Below the pieces are notes generated by a model. The model ran no database searches and was not told where the DNA came from. It saw nothing but the letters and a program-made list of their open reading frames with translations. Positions 11,179 through 22,264 of a DNA stretch of 64,000 nucleotides are shown here, in pieces. Origin of the DNA: Polynucleobacter sp. AP-Jannik-300A-C4 (lineage in GTDB: Bacteria > Pseudomonadota > Gammaproteobacteria > Burkholderiales > Burkholderiaceae); the NCBI RefSeq assembly GCF_018688335.1, contig NZ_CP061316.1:1116001-1180000 (forward strand), read 5' to 3'. The position numbers and the translations under genes are program-made. Positions within the stretch are counted from its first letter, which is position 1. Each line of letters begins with the position of its first letter.

Positions 11179-11992
11179 CGGGAGCAAAATCCTGGAGATA
11201 TTCTTGCCACTGCTCGCCATGCGGCTCTTGAGATTCTTTTTCTAAGTAGGCTTTTACGAAAGTGATTTCTTCTTTGTATTCTTCCAATGAGAAGCCACCA
11301 CGCATCAACTGAAAGCGGCAGTACATCAGATAAGTGTTAACCACATCGGTTTCGCAATAGCGACGAATCTCATCAATCCTACCCTCTTGATAGGCAGGCC
11401 ACACTTGACTGCCATCCATTCCCATCTTGCCGGGGAAGCCACAAAGTTTTGCCAGACCATCCAAGGGGGCATTCGCGCGACCATTAAATTTAGCCAAGAG
11501 ATCCATCAAGTCCAGATGACGCATGTGATAACGACTGATGTAGTTGTTCCACTTAAATTCACGGCTATCGTTTTCTTGGCTCTCCCCCATTTCCCAATAG
11601 CGTGGTGCTTGCACATGATTTGCTAGCGCACGGTAGTGCAGAACTGGCAGGTCAAAACCACTGCCATTCCAGGAAACCAACTGCGGGGTATATTTCTCTA
11701 CTAACTCAAAGAAGGTTTGTATCAATACCTTCTCATCATCTTGCGCTGTGCCTAGGGTGCCTACTTTAATTTGGGGTGAGCCATCTTTAGTTGTTCTACG
11801 AATAACGCAGGAAATAGCACAAATCCGTTGTAGATACAGTGGCAGAAACTCACTACCGGTTTTCTCCGCCCGCTCTGCCATTGCTTTGGCAGCAAGCTCG
11901 CTATCTGAGAGTGCATCCGGATATTCATTGAGACGACGTAATCCTGCTACATCCGGAATAGTTTCAATATCGAAAACGAGAACTGTTGCCAT
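11171..11992 (-). CDS. Predicted 3'-5' exonuclease, PolB-like (DnaQ fold)
   Basis: DEDD-type exonuclease of the PF10108 kind (PolB-like 3'-5' exonuclease). ExoI has the acidic pair in VFDIETIPD (D7, E9), ExoII is in SWNGSGFDLPVL, and ExoIII has the late Asp in YCETDVVNTYLMYCRF. It has no polymerase domain: 273 residues are nuclease only. The biological substrate is not established for this family. It sits between nlpD and rlmD, and the 8-base overlap with rlmD suggests coupled translation. Confidence 0.88.
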   Translation of the reverse strand: MATVLVFDIETIPDVAGLRRLNEYPDALSDSELAAKAMAERAEKTGSEFLPLYLQRICAISCVIRRTTKDGSPQIKVGTLGTAQDDEKVLIQTFFELVEKYTPQLVSWNGSGFDLPVLHYRALANHVQAPRYWEMGESQENDSREFKWNNYISRYHMRHLDLMDLLAKFNGRANAPLDGLAKLCGFPGKMGMDGSQVWPAYQEGRIDEIRRYCETDVVNTYLMYCRFQLMRGGFSLEEYKEEITFVKAYLEKESQEPHGEQWQEYLQDFAPDA

Positions 11993-12023
11993 ACTTAAAT
12001 CGCTAGCAAGTTATTGAGAGCAA

Positions 12024-12794
12024 TTACTGCAAGTATGGCGTTGGGTTTACTGGCTTGCCATTCACACGGAGTTCGAAATGGAGTTTTACAGAATTTGTAT
12101 CAGTGTCTCCCATCTCAGCAATTTTCTGATCCTTCTTCACCGCATCACCCTCTTTTACTGAGAGCATACGGTTATGGGCATAAGCTGTGAGATATGTGTT
12201 GTCGTGTTTGATAATGACAAGGTTGCCATAGCCACGCAAGCTATTACCAGCGTAAACCACTTTACCATCCGATGCTGCGGTAATAGGTTCTCCTAACTTA
12301 CCAGCGATATCAATGCCTTTAGTTTTCTCACTGAATTCTTCAGTGACCTTGCCTTTAGCTGGCCATGACAAACGAATCCCCGGCTCTGCAACGACTTCTT
12401 TAGGGGCTTCTTTGGCAGCATCCATCTTTGGTACATCCGCTTTCGGAGTATCACTAGCCGTTTTTGGAATTGGCTTAACAGTTAATTTGCTGCTAGCTGG
12501 AGGCCTTACCAAAATGAGGTCACCCACTTCAATTAAGTTTGGGTTGGATAAATTATTCCACTGCGCTAAATCTCGCGGAGATTGTCCATTATCTAAAGCA
12601 ATCCGAGCCAGAGTATCGCCACGTTTGACGCGATAGTATCCAGGCGGTGTAGGCTCACTAGCTCCACCACTTCGATCAACCACATTCGCTGGCTTAGCCC
12701 TAGGTGTGGTCGAGCAACCGACATTGAATGCCAAAGTAGCAATTGCCAGAAGCAATAGAAGATATCTAAACATAGGGTTTATTGGGTTTTTCAT
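12024..12794 (-). CDS. nlpD: NlpD-like LysM/M23 lipoprotein (amidase activator)
   Basis: Envelope lipoprotein acting at the septum. Signal peptide with lipobox FNVGC (Cys about residue 27), one LysM peptidoglycan-binding module ([17 protein letters not shown] onwards), a Pro/Lys/Ala linker, and a C-terminal LytM/M23 domain. The metal-binding His of active M23 enzymes is replaced ([13 protein letters not shown], as in E. coli NlpD), so it is probably an activator of amidases rather than a peptidase. ATG at 12794 overlaps the pcm stop by 4 bases (ATGA). Genes surE-pcm-nlpD are in the classical order; rpoS does not follow. Confidence 0.93.
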   Translation of the reverse strand: MKNPINPMFRYLLLLLAIATLAFNVGCSTTPRAKPANVVDRSGGASEPTPPGYYRVKRGDTLARIALDNGQSPRDLAQWNNLSNPNLIEVGDLILVRPPASSKLTVKPIPKTASDTPKADVPKMDAAKEAPKEVVAEPGIRLSWPAKGKVTEEFSEKTKGIDIAGKLGEPITAASDGKVVYAGNSLRGYGNLVIIKHDNTYLTAYAHNRMLSVKEGDAVKKDQKIAEMGDTDTNSVKLHFELRVNGKPVNPTPYLQ

Positions 12795-13447
12795 ACTACC
12801 CCTGATTGTAAGGGGACAAAAAAGACCTCGTCTAGAACGGTTCTTTGATAGCGCTGAGAGCTCATCCGCTCAACCATAATCAACTGCTGCTCTTTCTCAT
12901 TTTTAGCCACAGGAGCCACAAGACGGCCGCCAATAGCCAATTGATCCAATAAGGCATCCGGAATACCCAATCCAGCAGCTGCCAAAATAATTCCATCAAA
13001 TGGAGCTGCTTGGGGAAGTCCCAAAATACCATCACCATAGATCAGACGCAGGTTTTTGATCCGAAATGGACGTAGCTTCTCTCTAGCCATGTCGTGCAAA
13101 GGACGAATGCGTTCAATTGAATACACCTCATCCGACAACAAACTCAGTACCGCTGCTTGATATCCGCAACCAGTGCCGATTTCTAATACTTTGCCCAACT
13201 GCTGTTTAGGCTTATGCAAGAGCTCAATCATGCGAGCAACTACTGATGGCTTAGAAATCGTTTGAGAATGACCGATGGGCAAAGCAGTATCTTCATAGGC
13301 TTGAGGATGCATGCCCGCATCCATAAATGCATGACGAGGGACCGTAGCAATCGCTTCTAATGTTTTGCCGTGCTTAACCCCGGCAGCGAGCACTTTCGCA
13401 GCCAAGGCTTGCCGGTGACCGGCATTACGTTCCGCAGCTGGCCTCAA
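12791..13447 (-). CDS. pcm: Protein-L-isoaspartate O-methyltransferase
   Basis: Repairs isoaspartyl residues in aged proteins using SAM. Motif I is [18 protein letters not shown], and the conserved substrate loop [19 protein letters not shown] is present. The frame is open to 13531, but those extra residues lie inside surE. A TTG at 13447 overlaps the surE stop (TTGA) and gives 218 residues, the usual size, so I choose it. Confidence 0.92.
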   Translation of the reverse strand: MRPAAERNAGHRQALAAKVLAAGVKHGKTLEAIATVPRHAFMDAGMHPQAYEDTALPIGHSQTISKPSVVARMIELLHKPKQQLGKVLEIGTGCGYQAAVLSLLSDEVYSIERIRPLHDMAREKLRPFRIKNLRLIYGDGILGLPQAAPFDGIILAAAGLGIPDALLDQLAIGGRLVAPVAKNEKEQQLIMVERMSSQRYQRTVLDEVFFVPLQSGVV

Positions 13448-14238
13448 CCGCGGGTCCAGCCATTGGCACGCATCGCAGCTAAACGCGCATGATGAGTCAA
13501 ATCCAACTGCATAGGTGTGATCGAGATACACCCTTCAGCAATTGCATGGAAGTCGGTACCCTCAGAACTATCTTTTGCATGTCCAGCAGCACCAATCCAG
13601 TAAATATCATCACCACGCGGACTCTTCTGAAGTACCACTGGTTGAGAGTGATGGCGATTACCTAAGCGGGTTACCCGCCAGCGATTGAGATCAGCATATG
13701 GACGATTTGGAATATTCACATTCAGCAAGGTAGCTGCGCCATCGGTGCGAGTCAACTGAGATGCCAACATTTGCGCGACGATATCGTGAGCCGCTTTAGC
13801 AGCATCATCAATCCGGTTCCAGCCTTTATCAATCTGTGAGAAAGCAATGCCAGGGACACCAAACATGACGCCTTCAATTGCGGCAGCTACAGTGCCTGAG
13901 TACAGGGTATCTTCACCCATGTTCTCGCCTTGATTAATACCGGAGACTACGAGATCCGGTTTTTCATCTAAGAATCCTGTCATGGCGATATGCACGCAAT
14001 CCGTTGGAGTACCGTTGATGAATAGAAATCCATCACGCTCACCGCCAGCTAATCGATGAATGGATAGTGGTCGTGAAAGCGTTAAAGAATTAGATGCACC
14101 ACTATGATTTTGTTCGGGAGCAATCACGGTGACTCGTCCCAACGGGCGAATGGCATTAACCAAGGCCAACAGACCGGGAGCAAGATAGCCATCATCATTC
14201 GAAATCAGAATGTGCGGCTGCTTTGTGTTTTCACTCAT
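13444..14238 (-). CDS. surE: 5'/3'-nucleotidase SurE
   Basis: Divalent-metal nucleoside monophosphatase (survival protein E). The metal site [11 protein letters not shown] lies at the N terminus, with the conserved SGASNSLTL and [20 protein letters not shown] motifs further on. The ATG at 14238 has GAAGG 11 bases upstream; a TTG at 14247 is in frame but too close to that site. The 264 residues fit the family. First gene of surE-pcm-nlpD-exonuclease-rlmD. Confidence 0.95.
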   Translation of the reverse strand: MSENTKQPHILISNDDGYLAPGLLALVNAIRPLGRVTVIAPEQNHSGASNSLTLSRPLSIHRLAGGERDGFLFINGTPTDCVHIAMTGFLDEKPDLVVSGINQGENMGEDTLYSGTVAAAIEGVMFGVPGIAFSQIDKGWNRIDDAAKAAHDIVAQMLASQLTRTDGAATLLNVNIPNRPYADLNRWRVTRLGNRHHSQPVVLQKSPRGDDIYWIGAAGHAKDSSEGTDFHAIAEGCISITPMQLDLTHHARLAAMRANGWTRG

Positions 14239-14263
14239 GAATATCAATACCTTCTTTGTAACC

Positions 14264-17200
14264 CTAGGCTTTTGCCATCTGGGTTAATGCGCGTCCTCTA
14301 AACCATCCATATATTACTGGTAATACCAAGAGGGTCAAAATAGTCGTTGTCACCATACCCCCCACAATCACTAGGGCTAGAGGGCGCTGGGCTTCAGAGC
14401 CAATTGAGTGAGATAAAGCGGCTGGCAATAGCCCTAAGCCAGAAAGTGCTGCTGTCATCAGTACTGGGCGCACTCGCAAGGAGGCACCCTCCACCATGAC
14501 ATCCTTCATCTCACCATGCTCGGTAGCAGCGGTCTTATTAATAAAGGAGATCAGAATCACTCCGTCCTGAATCGCAATCCCAAATAAGGATAAGAATCCA
14601 AAGAAGGCAGAAATACTGAGAGTCTCTCCAGCAAGATGCAAAGCAATGACGCCGCCAATGGCTGCAAACGGCACGTTAATCATCACAATGACTGCGTCTC
14701 GGAAATTACCAAAAGCACTAACAAGCAATAAGAAGATGCCTAGCAAGGCTAATGGCACGATCAGCATGAGCTTCTTCTGTGCCTGCTTCATTTGATTAAA
14801 TTGACCATCCCAACTAATGGAATAGTTTGGCGGCAAGGTGATGTTCTTCTCGACTAAGAATTGCGCATCCTCTACAGCGCTACCCAAGTCACGGTTACGT
14901 ACACTGAACTTAATCGCGATGTAACGCTTACCAGCTTCACGATAGATGAAGAATGGGCCATCACTTAATTGAACCGTTGCAACCATCGACAAAGGAATAG
15001 CTGCGCCGTTAGGTGAATCTACTAATAGGTGGCCAATATCAGCAATGTCATTACGACTCCCTTCATTTAAGCGAATCGCTATACCAAAAGTCTTTTCATC
15101 CTCCAGGAGATTTGTCACCGCTGCACCACCAATGGCATTGGCCACTAACGTTTGAATGTCATTGACGTTAATACCGTAACGTGCAGAGCGCTCACGATCA
15201 ATCTGAATGTTTAAAGTTGGTTGACCCAATTCCTTGAGGATACCCTCGTCAGCAACACCGCGAATTTTCTTAAGTTGCTCAATTACCTCATGGGCTTTTT
15301 GATCTAGAACCTCAAGGTCTGTGCCGTAAATCTTGACCGAGTTCTCTCCCTTCACTCCAGAGAGCGCCTCATTCACGTTGTCTTGAATGTATTGCGAGAA
15401 ACTATAAGTAACGCCCGGAATCTTATTAAGCTCAGCTTCTAGATGGATAATCAAGTCTTTCTTACTTGACCCGCTTGGCATCTTGTCAGGGCTCTTTAAA
15501 TACAGGCCGTACTCTTGATTGAATACGCCAGTGGAGTCGGTACCATCATCTGGACGACCAATTTGAGCAGCAACCTTTTCAATCTCAGGCTGCCTTAAGA
15601 ACGTCTCGCGTAATTGATTAGCAATTTTGACAGAGTAATCGAGATCAACTGTATTGGGCAAAGTAACGCGTAGCCAAATATTGTTCTCTTCTAGCGTCGG
15701 TAAGAAGGCAGTACCTAAACGAGTAATGCTTAATAAAGTCAGACCCAATACAAACACTGCAACTGACACAACAGTTAATGGGCGATCCATCCACTTTCTA
15801 AGCAAAGGCTTATAACCGTCAAGTAAGCGAGTAATAAATCCAGGTGGCTTGTGATGCAAGCTCTCACCGAAGACCAAAGAGATCATGGCTGGCAAGAATG
15901 TCAGACTTAAGATCATTGCCGCGATCAAGGCAAAGCCCATGGTAAATGCCATTGGCTTAAAGATGATGCCCTCTACTCCGCCCATAAAGAACAATGGAGA
16001 GTAGGCAACAATAATGATGCCGGTGGAATAAATCATGGCGCGCTGTACTTCGCTTGTTGCCAAGATAATGCTTTGATTAAGGCGCTTACCACCTTCCTCT
16101 AGATGGCGCATCACGTTCTCCGTCAGGATGACCGCAGAGTCGACAATTACACCAAAGTCAATTGCGCCAAGAGAAATCAAGTTAGCCGGAACGCTCCATA
16201 AATGCATCTGAATAAACGATACGCACAGAGCCAATGGAATTACTGCAGCCACAACTGCTGCTGCACGTAAATTACCCAAAAAGAAAAACAGCACCGCGAG
16301 TACTAAGGAGATTCCGAAGAACAGCGTGTGCTTCACCGTGCCGATGGTGATATCCAAGAGCACTTGGCGGTCGTAGAAAGGCTTTACTTCAATTCCGGGT
16401 GGCAAGATTTGTTTGTTGATGTTCTCAACCGTATTACGAACTCGGGCCAGTACTTCAGTGGCATTCTCACCACGACGCAAGTAAACGATCCCTTCAACAG
16501 AGTCTGGGTTGTCATTAAACTGAAACATCCCCAAACGTGGTGCATTGCCAATTTCTACACGCGCCACATCACCAATCCGAATTGGCACCCCGTTGTGAAT
16601 GGAGACTACCACCCGCTTAATGTCATCGATACTTTTTAAAAGCCCCACTCCACGCACTACAAACTGTTGTTCACCGCTAGGCAGTAGTCCGCCACCGGTA
16701 TTGCTATTCGCATTGGTTAAGGCGGTAATCAATTCATTAACAGTGATGCCCTTCGATTGCAGGCTTTCTGGACTAACAATCACTTGATATTGGCGAACCT
16801 TGCCACCAAATGAAGAAACATCCGCAACCCCAGGGGTTTGCTTTAGCTCTTTATAAATCTCGTAGTTCTGCAGTGTCTTGAGATGGGATGATGAGGCGTA
16901 ATCAGACTTCACCTCATAGCGCATGATCTCACCAGTGGCATCGGAGTCCGGGCTAACGCTGGAAGTAACCCCATCTGGAAAGTTCACATTAGACAAGCTG
17001 CTCATAAAACGTTGACGCGCTTGAAATGGGTCCGTCGTGTCGTTGAATTTCAGAGTTACAACTGATAGGCCAAATAAAGACACTGAACGGAAAGCCTGAA
17101 GACCAGGTATACCTGCCAAAGCATTTTCTACCGGAATGGTTACCTGCTGCTCTACCTCAGTCGTACTTCGACCAGGCCATTGAGAAATCGCCTGAATCGT

Positions 17201-17341
17201 TAATGGCGCTACACCCGGGTATGGCTGTATTGGCAACTTAGATAGGCTATACATTCCCAAACCGAGAAGCACAATTGAACCGACGATGACAAGCACCCGT
17301 TTTTCAAGTACACCTCGAATGAAAGAAGTAAAGGCGCTCAC
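14264..17341 (-). CDS. Heavy-metal efflux RND pump, CusA/CzcA family
   Basis: Inner-membrane proton-driven pump of a tripartite metal exporter. Length 1025, with the RND duplicated layout: a first helix at 13-30, a large periplasmic loop, helices 340-560, a second loop, and helices 870-1015. The intramembrane D395-x5-D401-x6-E408 pattern in [14 protein letters not shown] matches the proton-relay triad of CzcA (D402, D408, E415), which favours divalent-ion HME pumps over Cu(I) pumps. It is 4 bases downstream of its adaptor gene. No sensor kinase/regulator pair is adjacent. Metal specificity cannot be set from sequence. Confidence 0.92.
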   Translation of the reverse strand: MSAFTSFIRGVLEKRVLVIVGSIVLLGLGMYSLSKLPIQPYPGVAPLTIQAISQWPGRSTTEVEQQVTIPVENALAGIPGLQAFRSVSLFGLSVVTLKFNDTTDPFQARQRFMSSLSNVNFPDGVTSSVSPDSDATGEIMRYEVKSDYASSSHLKTLQNYEIYKELKQTPGVADVSSFGGKVRQYQVIVSPESLQSKGITVNELITALTNANSNTGGGLLPSGEQQFVVRGVGLLKSIDDIKRVVVSIHNGVPIRIGDVARVEIGNAPRLGMFQFNDNPDSVEGIVYLRRGENATEVLARVRNTVENINKQILPPGIEVKPFYDRQVLLDITIGTVKHTLFFGISLVLAVLFFFLGNLRAAAVVAAVIPLALCVSFIQMHLWSVPANLISLGAIDFGVIVDSAVILTENVMRHLEEGGKRLNQSIILATSEVQRAMIYSTGIIIVAYSPLFFMGGVEGIIFKPMAFTMGFALIAAMILSLTFLPAMISLVFGESLHHKPPGFITRLLDGYKPLLRKWMDRPLTVVSVAVFVLGLTLLSITRLGTAFLPTLEENNIWLRVTLPNTVDLDYSVKIANQLRETFLRQPEIEKVAAQIGRPDDGTDSTGVFNQEYGLYLKSPDKMPSGSSKKDLIIHLEAELNKIPGVTYSFSQYIQDNVNEALSGVKGENSVKIYGTDLEVLDQKAHEVIEQLKKIRGVADEGILKELGQPTLNIQIDRERSARYGINVNDIQTLVANAIGGAAVTNLLEDEKTFGIAIRLNEGSRNDIADIGHLLVDSPNGAAIPLSMVATVQLSDGPFFIYREAGKRYIAIKFSVRNRDLGSAVEDAQFLVEKNITLPPNYSISWDGQFNQMKQAQKKLMLIVPLALLGIFLLLVSAFGNFRDAVIVMINVPFAAIGGVIALHLAGETLSISAFFGFLSLFGIAIQDGVILISFINKTAATEHGEMKDVMVEGASLRVRPVLMTAALSGLGLLPAALSHSIGSEAQRPLALVIVGGMVTTTILTLLVLPVIYGWFRGRALTQMAKA

Positions 17342-17345
17342 TTAA

Positions 17346-18623
17346 CTAATCTTCCTGCTTTGCAAATCGATCGTTTAGTAGCACTGCACCTTCTGCCAGT
17401 ATGCGCGAACCAGGTTCAATGCCACTGGTAATCGCAAAGGCCTTGCTATTTAAGTCGTAACCTTTAACAGGAATGCGACGATACACTTCGTCTCCAGCCC
17501 GAATAATTACATAACGCATCTCGCGTATGCGGACCACGGCTGTTTGTGGCACAACGATAGCATCAGCCATGCCGGTGGTGAGCTTGGCAGAGGCGTACAT
17601 ATCAGGACGCAAAAGGTCATCATGATTATCTATATCCGCACGAATCAATAAAGCGCGAGTTTGCGGATCAATCGTGGGAGCAATATAGTTTGCGTAAGCT
17701 ACGAACTCTTTATCCGGATAGGCTTCTACCTGCAAAACTATTTTCTGACCAGACTTAATTAAGCGCAAGTCTTGTTCAAACACATTGCCCAAGAACCAGA
17801 GTTGCTTTGGATCTGCTAAGGTAGCAATCACATCACCTGAGTCCACAGCAGAACCAGGCTCCACATTCCGCTTAACCACCACACCCTTTAGGGGTGATCG
17901 CATCACTAAATTGCTTTGAGTTTTACCGGTAGCTTCAATTGTCCTGATATCACCATCGCCAGCACCAAGATTACGCATACGATTTGCGGCCGCTTGTTGG
18001 GTAATGCGAGCATCCCCAAGTAAATCACCCATGGTCTTGCTAGATTCCAATACCCTAGCTGTTTTTGATGAGAGCAAATATTCTTGCTGAGCTGAAATAA
18101 ATTCTGGGCTATAGAGCTCTACTATTGGAGAACCAATATTGATCTCGGCACCATCAAAAGCGTAAATACGTTCTACCCGCCCAGGTGCGCGTGCTGATAG
18201 CACCTTAGACTTTTCAGCATTAAACGCTAGGCGACCTGGTACTTTGATATCCACGGGTACCTGTACTTTTTCTGCCGTTTGGAAGATATAGATTTCTGGG
18301 TTCAGCTTGACGCCAGGAAGCCTTAACTCCAAGACGCCACTCTTCTCTATTTTGAGGGCCTTATCAGAAGCCTCAATCTTCACATTGCGATTGACATTGG
18401 TAATCCGGCCTAAAACAATACCCATCGATAGGATGGCAAAAGCAAAAGCGGCTAAGCGGACACGGTAGCGATTTGGGGGGCTGAGATTCCAGTACAGACC
18501 AGCAATACTAGCGAGTGCCACATGTAATCTCCGCCCACCAAAGTGCATAGCCTTTTCAGCAATGGGCTTAGCTTTATCACCAAGCTGTTTTAGAACAGAA
18601 AGAATTTTGTCTTTCAATACCAC
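17346..18623 (-). CDS. Efflux RND periplasmic adaptor (CusB/CzcB family)
   Basis: Membrane-fusion protein bridging the RND pump and outer-membrane channel. There is a membrane anchor at about residues 53-72 (RLAAFAFAILSMGIVLGRI), followed by barrel-sandwich hybrid, alpha-hairpin and beta-barrel domains (VPVDIKVPGRLAFN, GRVERIYAFDGAEINIGSPI, MRSPLKGVVVKRNVEPGSAV). The roughly 50-residue basic, amphipathic cytosolic N terminus before the anchor is longer than in most adaptors. There is no His-rich or Met-rich metal motif. Middle gene of the operon, 3 bases after the outer-membrane gene. Confidence 0.9.
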   Translation of the reverse strand: MVLKDKILSVLKQLGDKAKPIAEKAMHFGGRRLHVALASIAGLYWNLSPPNRYRVRLAAFAFAILSMGIVLGRITNVNRNVKIEASDKALKIEKSGVLELRLPGVKLNPEIYIFQTAEKVQVPVDIKVPGRLAFNAEKSKVLSARAPGRVERIYAFDGAEINIGSPIVELYSPEFISAQQEYLLSSKTARVLESSKTMGDLLGDARITQQAAANRMRNLGAGDGDIRTIEATGKTQSNLVMRSPLKGVVVKRNVEPGSAVDSGDVIATLADPKQLWFLGNVFEQDLRLIKSGQKIVLQVEAYPDKEFVAYANYIAPTIDPQTRALLIRADIDNHDDLLRPDMYASAKLTTGMADAIVVPQTAVVRIREMRYVIIRAGDEVYRRIPVKGYDLNSKAFAITSGIEPGSRILAEGAVLLNDRFAKQED

Positions 18624-18626
18624 TCC

Positions 18627-20150
18627 TTAAAAAGGTTCTTTGCCAGATGTAGCTAGCAACACGGCTTGCGCTTGAAGTAGATTGCTCTCTGCTAAGGCTA
18701 ATTGAACTTCGAGGCTACGCAATTGGGTTTGTGCTGTCAGCAAATCGTTAAATCCCTGACCATTATTTGAGTACTGAGTTAAGCCAACTTTATAAGCAGC
18801 ATCTGCCTGCGGAACTTGGCGCTCTTTGAGAAATTGCGCCTGATTCTTGGCTTGCTCGTATGTGGCATACGCACCATTAACCGCCAACACAATTTGTTGT
18901 CGATTAGAAATATTGCCAGCTTCAGCTGCCGCTTGATTGCGCTGCGCCTGCTCTACCCCATACTTTTCTTTGGTAAAGAAATACAGTGGAATAATCAAAT
19001 CCAATTCAAACTGGTAGTACATCGCGCCATTATTTGCCGAGAACGGCCCCCTTGGCGTGAATGAAGAACCAATTACTTGAAAGTCAGGTAGGTAGGCTTT
19101 CTTGGCGAGATCAACGCCTTTGCGAGCAGCCTCAAGCTGTAATGCTGAGCTCTTCAATGAGGGGTGACTGGTTTCGGCATAGTCTTCCAACTCCAGCAAC
19201 GTTGGAACGCTGCTGATGGCACGACGGACGTCACCGCGCAAGATCAACTTTTCTCTTGAGTGGCGGCCTATCAAGGTATTAATGTTGTGCAATGAGACCG
19301 ATAGCTGGCGCTCTACAATAAATTGATCTGCTTGAGCAGCACTTTGCGCCACTTGTGCGTTGAGATATTCAACATAAGCAGCGGCATTATTAGAGTAGCG
19401 CGCTTTGGCAACATTCTTAATCATCTCCAAACGCATTACCGATTCCTTGAGAACCTGCAACTGTTTCTGGGATGCTAACGCTCCGTAATACAGAGTAGAT
19501 AGTTGAGCACCCAACTGCAGGTAGGTGGATTCGCTTTGAGCTAAAAGTGCTTCCGCATTGGTATTGGCAATATCGGATGCCAAGCTTTTCTTACCTGGAA
19601 ACTGAAATGGTTGGGCAAGCGTAATGGCATTATTACTGCTGATCCCATTTGGGTATTGTGATGTCGGCGCATTTGCGCCACCCAATGCAAATGGGGAGTT
19701 CACTGGCATGCCAGACCACACCAACCCGACTTGTGGATTAGCTGGGGCATTAATCTGCGGCACAGTAGCCTTGGCAGACAAATAGGACTCGCGCAAAGAA
19801 GACAATTGCGGGTTGTTTAATTTAAGTTCATTCCAAAGCTGGCGCAAATCCATTTCTGCGGGGCCAGATGTTGCACCCATGGTGTAGATCTTCGGCGTAT
19901 TACTTTGCGTTACTGGCGCAAATAAGCTTGCGGCTTTGGCAGGATTGGGAGCATTGGGGGTGCTACTGACATTGCTAACTAGTGGAGGTGCAGATAAGCT
20001 CTCTTGAGATTCATTGAGCTGTACAGTGACACTAGCTGGAGTGGCAGTATTTGCAGGCGATGTTTGCGCAAAAACAGATGTCACTAAGAACAGGGATGCA
20101 AAAGAACAAACACCAGCAAGCCACTTTGAGGGCTTGGCTTTTGCATGCAT
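18627..20150 (-). CDS. TolC-family outer-membrane channel (CusC/CzcC-like)
   Basis: Outer-membrane factor of the metal efflux system. Start chosen at the ATG at 20150, which gives a signal peptide (MHAKAKPSKWLAG... to VFAQ); the frame is open to 20252 but that extension lacks signal-peptide character. Two OEP repeats follow a Ser/Ala/Pro-rich stretch (about residues 30-90), each with long alpha-helical, Gln/Ala-rich coiled-coil segments. No lipobox is seen. First gene of the three-gene set; the 3- and 4-base gaps to the next two genes mark an operon. Confidence 0.88.
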   Translation of the reverse strand: MHAKAKPSKWLAGVCSFASLFLVTSVFAQTSPANTATPASVTVQLNESQESLSAPPLVSNVSSTPNAPNPAKAASLFAPVTQSNTPKIYTMGATSGPAEMDLRQLWNELKLNNPQLSSLRESYLSAKATVPQINAPANPQVGLVWSGMPVNSPFALGGANAPTSQYPNGISSNNAITLAQPFQFPGKKSLASDIANTNAEALLAQSESTYLQLGAQLSTLYYGALASQKQLQVLKESVMRLEMIKNVAKARYSNNAAAYVEYLNAQVAQSAAQADQFIVERQLSVSLHNINTLIGRHSREKLILRGDVRRAISSVPTLLELEDYAETSHPSLKSSALQLEAARKGVDLAKKAYLPDFQVIGSSFTPRGPFSANNGAMYYQFELDLIIPLYFFTKEKYGVEQAQRNQAAAEAGNISNRQQIVLAVNGAYATYEQAKNQAQFLKERQVPQADAAYKVGLTQYSNNGQGFNDLLTAQTQLRSLEVQLALAESNLLQAQAVLLATSGKEPF

Positions 20151-20357
20151 CTGTTTCTGAGTTGTAATCTGGCCGTGAATCAAATCGGCTGCCTCTAAAT
20201 CTCTTCGAATGCTGTTTTTATAGTCTTGAATGTAGATTTCCCTACATATCAAGGGGTTTTACTGATTATAGGGGTATAGAGGCAAAAGTCCATCAAATAC
20301 AAATTCTTATCTTATTGATTCTAAGGACAATAATGAATTTAGCCCTACTGACAACAG

Positions 20358-21776
20358 CTAGAATTCAGCATGAACCCTGAAAGATAGGATCTTGACTGGT
20401 CCGCGGGCAGAGTTATAGGCTGGATTGATGATGTGCTGGAAGTTCAAACCAGCGAGCACGTTCTTAATCATCGTGACGTTGTAATACACCTCACCAATCC
20501 GTTCTGGTGAGTAAGAAATCGTTTGACTTGGGCTAGCGTAGTCACCAATGAAGTAAGACACGCCACCAGCTTGTAAGTAACCACGGCGATAGCTCGACAA
20601 ACCATTTTGCATGGCAGAGATACCAATGCTGTCATTGGGACGCTTCCAACTGGTGCCATTCATGCCCATACCAATGGAGAGTGAATTGTCCGCTTCTGTA
20701 AACGACATCGTTTCGGTATGACCATCAGATGTGAAGGCGCGGCCATAAATACCAAGATCCTTGGTTAGAGCTTGTTCACCATGCAAACCAATACCAGTTT
20801 TGATCTGCATATTGTTGCGGACATTGTTAATAGCTTGTGTGCCTTGGCGAGCATTGGGGTCTTGATCAATGTAATTGGTAGCGTCTGAGAATCGCGCCAA
20901 CATCATTTTGTTGCGATAGGCCAAGACACTCACCTTGCCAGGAAGATCGGCAATATTGTGCTGGCGCTCAACTTCTACTTGATCGCCATAGGTATTAAAG
21001 ATTTGCCAATTAAGGTCACGGCCATTGGGTGATTTGGGGGCGAGCATTCTGGAAGCGCGCATCACCCAGTTATCGAGATACCACTCACCCGCCAATCCCC
21101 AGCTATAGCCTCTGGCGTCAGCTGCATAGTCATAAGCCAGATAGGTCATATTGCCCCAGTTCATAAACTGAATGCGTGGGTCTTTGGCATAACGGCTGTC
21201 ATCAAAAATATCGAGCGTAGAGAACTGACCGCCAGTGAGCACCACGCGATTACTACTCACGGTTTGCGTAATTTGATTAGCCTCATTCTCCAGAACGACT
21301 TTATCGCCCTCTTGATTAATCGTTTGACGCACAAAGGCGCGAGCAGAATAAAACTTGGCTTGCGCACCAGTAGCTTTACTACCCTCGCCGTTAGGAAAAC
21401 CACCAAGACCAACTAATCCAGAAAAGGGCACACCAGAAATCACTTCCGGATTGAAGTAGACATCGGTATTGGGTGCTAGGCGTGCACCCATGAATAAGGT
21501 GCCCGACCAGGTATAGCTCATGGATTTTTGAGCATTCAAACTATTCTGCCCAGAATAAGATGAATTGAAATTGTTATAACGCTGATTAATGTAAGTCGTT
21601 TGCCCATGCAGATTTACAGGCAACCCAAAGAGCTCTCCCTCAGTTGGAACACCCTCAATTGGAGAAGCGAAACTTGCAATCTGATCCGAACCAGATCCCG
21701 CCTTCTGGGCGATAGCGGTTGTGCTGCAAAAGGCAGCAAGCAAGCAAGGCAGAAGTCGAAGGGATTTGTGGGTCAT
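20358..21776 (-). CDS. Outer-membrane porin, carbohydrate-porin (OprB)-like
   Basis: 472-residue secreted protein with a clean signal peptide (LLAAFCSTTAIAQ). The remainder is beta-rich with alternating aromatic residues (GQTTYINQRYNNF, SYTWSGTLFMGARL) and ends in a C-terminal Phe (SFRVHAEF), the outer-membrane barrel signature. The motif NPEVISGVPFSGLVGLGGFP recalls the OprB/alginate-export porins. It lies upstream of the metal efflux genes on the same strand with a gap of about 200 bases to the efflux start, so co-transcription is possible but not shown. Substrate unknown. Confidence 0.75.
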   Translation of the reverse strand: MTHKSLRLLPCLLAAFCSTTAIAQKAGSGSDQIASFASPIEGVPTEGELFGLPVNLHGQTTYINQRYNNFNSSYSGQNSLNAQKSMSYTWSGTLFMGARLAPNTDVYFNPEVISGVPFSGLVGLGGFPNGEGSKATGAQAKFYSARAFVRQTINQEGDKVVLENEANQITQTVSSNRVVLTGGQFSTLDIFDDSRYAKDPRIQFMNWGNMTYLAYDYAADARGYSWGLAGEWYLDNWVMRASRMLAPKSPNGRDLNWQIFNTYGDQVEVERQHNIADLPGKVSVLAYRNKMMLARFSDATNYIDQDPNARQGTQAINNVRNNMQIKTGIGLHGEQALTKDLGIYGRAFTSDGHTETMSFTEADNSLSIGMGMNGTSWKRPNDSIGISAMQNGLSSYRRGYLQAGGVSYFIGDYASPSQTISYSPERIGEVYYNVTMIKNVLAGLNFQHIINPAYNSARGPVKILSFRVHAEF

Positions 21777-21991
21777 TCACAATTTCACAATACTTAGCAT
21801 CAATGCCCAATGAATCGCTAAAAGAAACTAGAAGCAACTAATGGCCAGATCTACCGGGGTAAAAACCAGACAACTCGGATAGGCACTGCGTGGGATTGAA
21901 GCTCGTCAGGAGTGCAGGCCAAATTATCCCTAAAAAGAGCTAATTTACCTAAAATTTATGTCGCTTTAGTGACTATTGAGCCTATTGCGCC

Positions 21992-22264
21992 CTATCGCTT
22001 AAGGTCTCGATAAAAATTTTCATGAACTCCATAGCCAATTAATGCGATTTGAGTTCCATCCAGACTTACCGAGTATGCCAACAACATTTGTTGATGGAGA
22101 TAGCGAAACTTATAAACCTGCACACCCAACAAATCACCCTTCTTCATATCCCCAACAAATGGCTTGGAGGTAATATCTTTAACCGCTGAATCAAGGGCCT
22201 TCTTTTCGGCGGGAGAAATTTTCTTAATAGCTCGATCAAATCGAGGGGTTGTTAATACCCTCAT
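21992..22264 (-). CDS. RelE/ParE-superfamily toxin
   Basis: Small (90 residues) basic protein of the RelE/ParE fold, probably a ribosome-dependent mRNA interferase. It begins MRVLTTPRFDRAIKKISPAE, followed by a helix-loop and a beta-sheet core (VQVYKFRYLHQQMLLAYSV), ending in HENFYRDLKR with the Tyr/Arg typical of the active tail. The start overlaps the antitoxin stop by 4 bases, the standard antitoxin-first toxin-antitoxin order. Whether it acts on mRNA or gyrase cannot be decided from sequence. Confidence 0.85.
   Translation of the reverse strand: MRVLTTPRFDRAIKKISPAEKKALDSAVKDITSKPFVGDMKKGDLLGVQVYKFRYLHQQMLLAYSVSLDGTQIALIGYGVHENFYRDLKR

Noticed and set aside
13448..13531. Longer Pcm reaching into surE
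   Set aside because: The added residues are a second frame of surE; the TTG overlapping the surE stop gives the family length.
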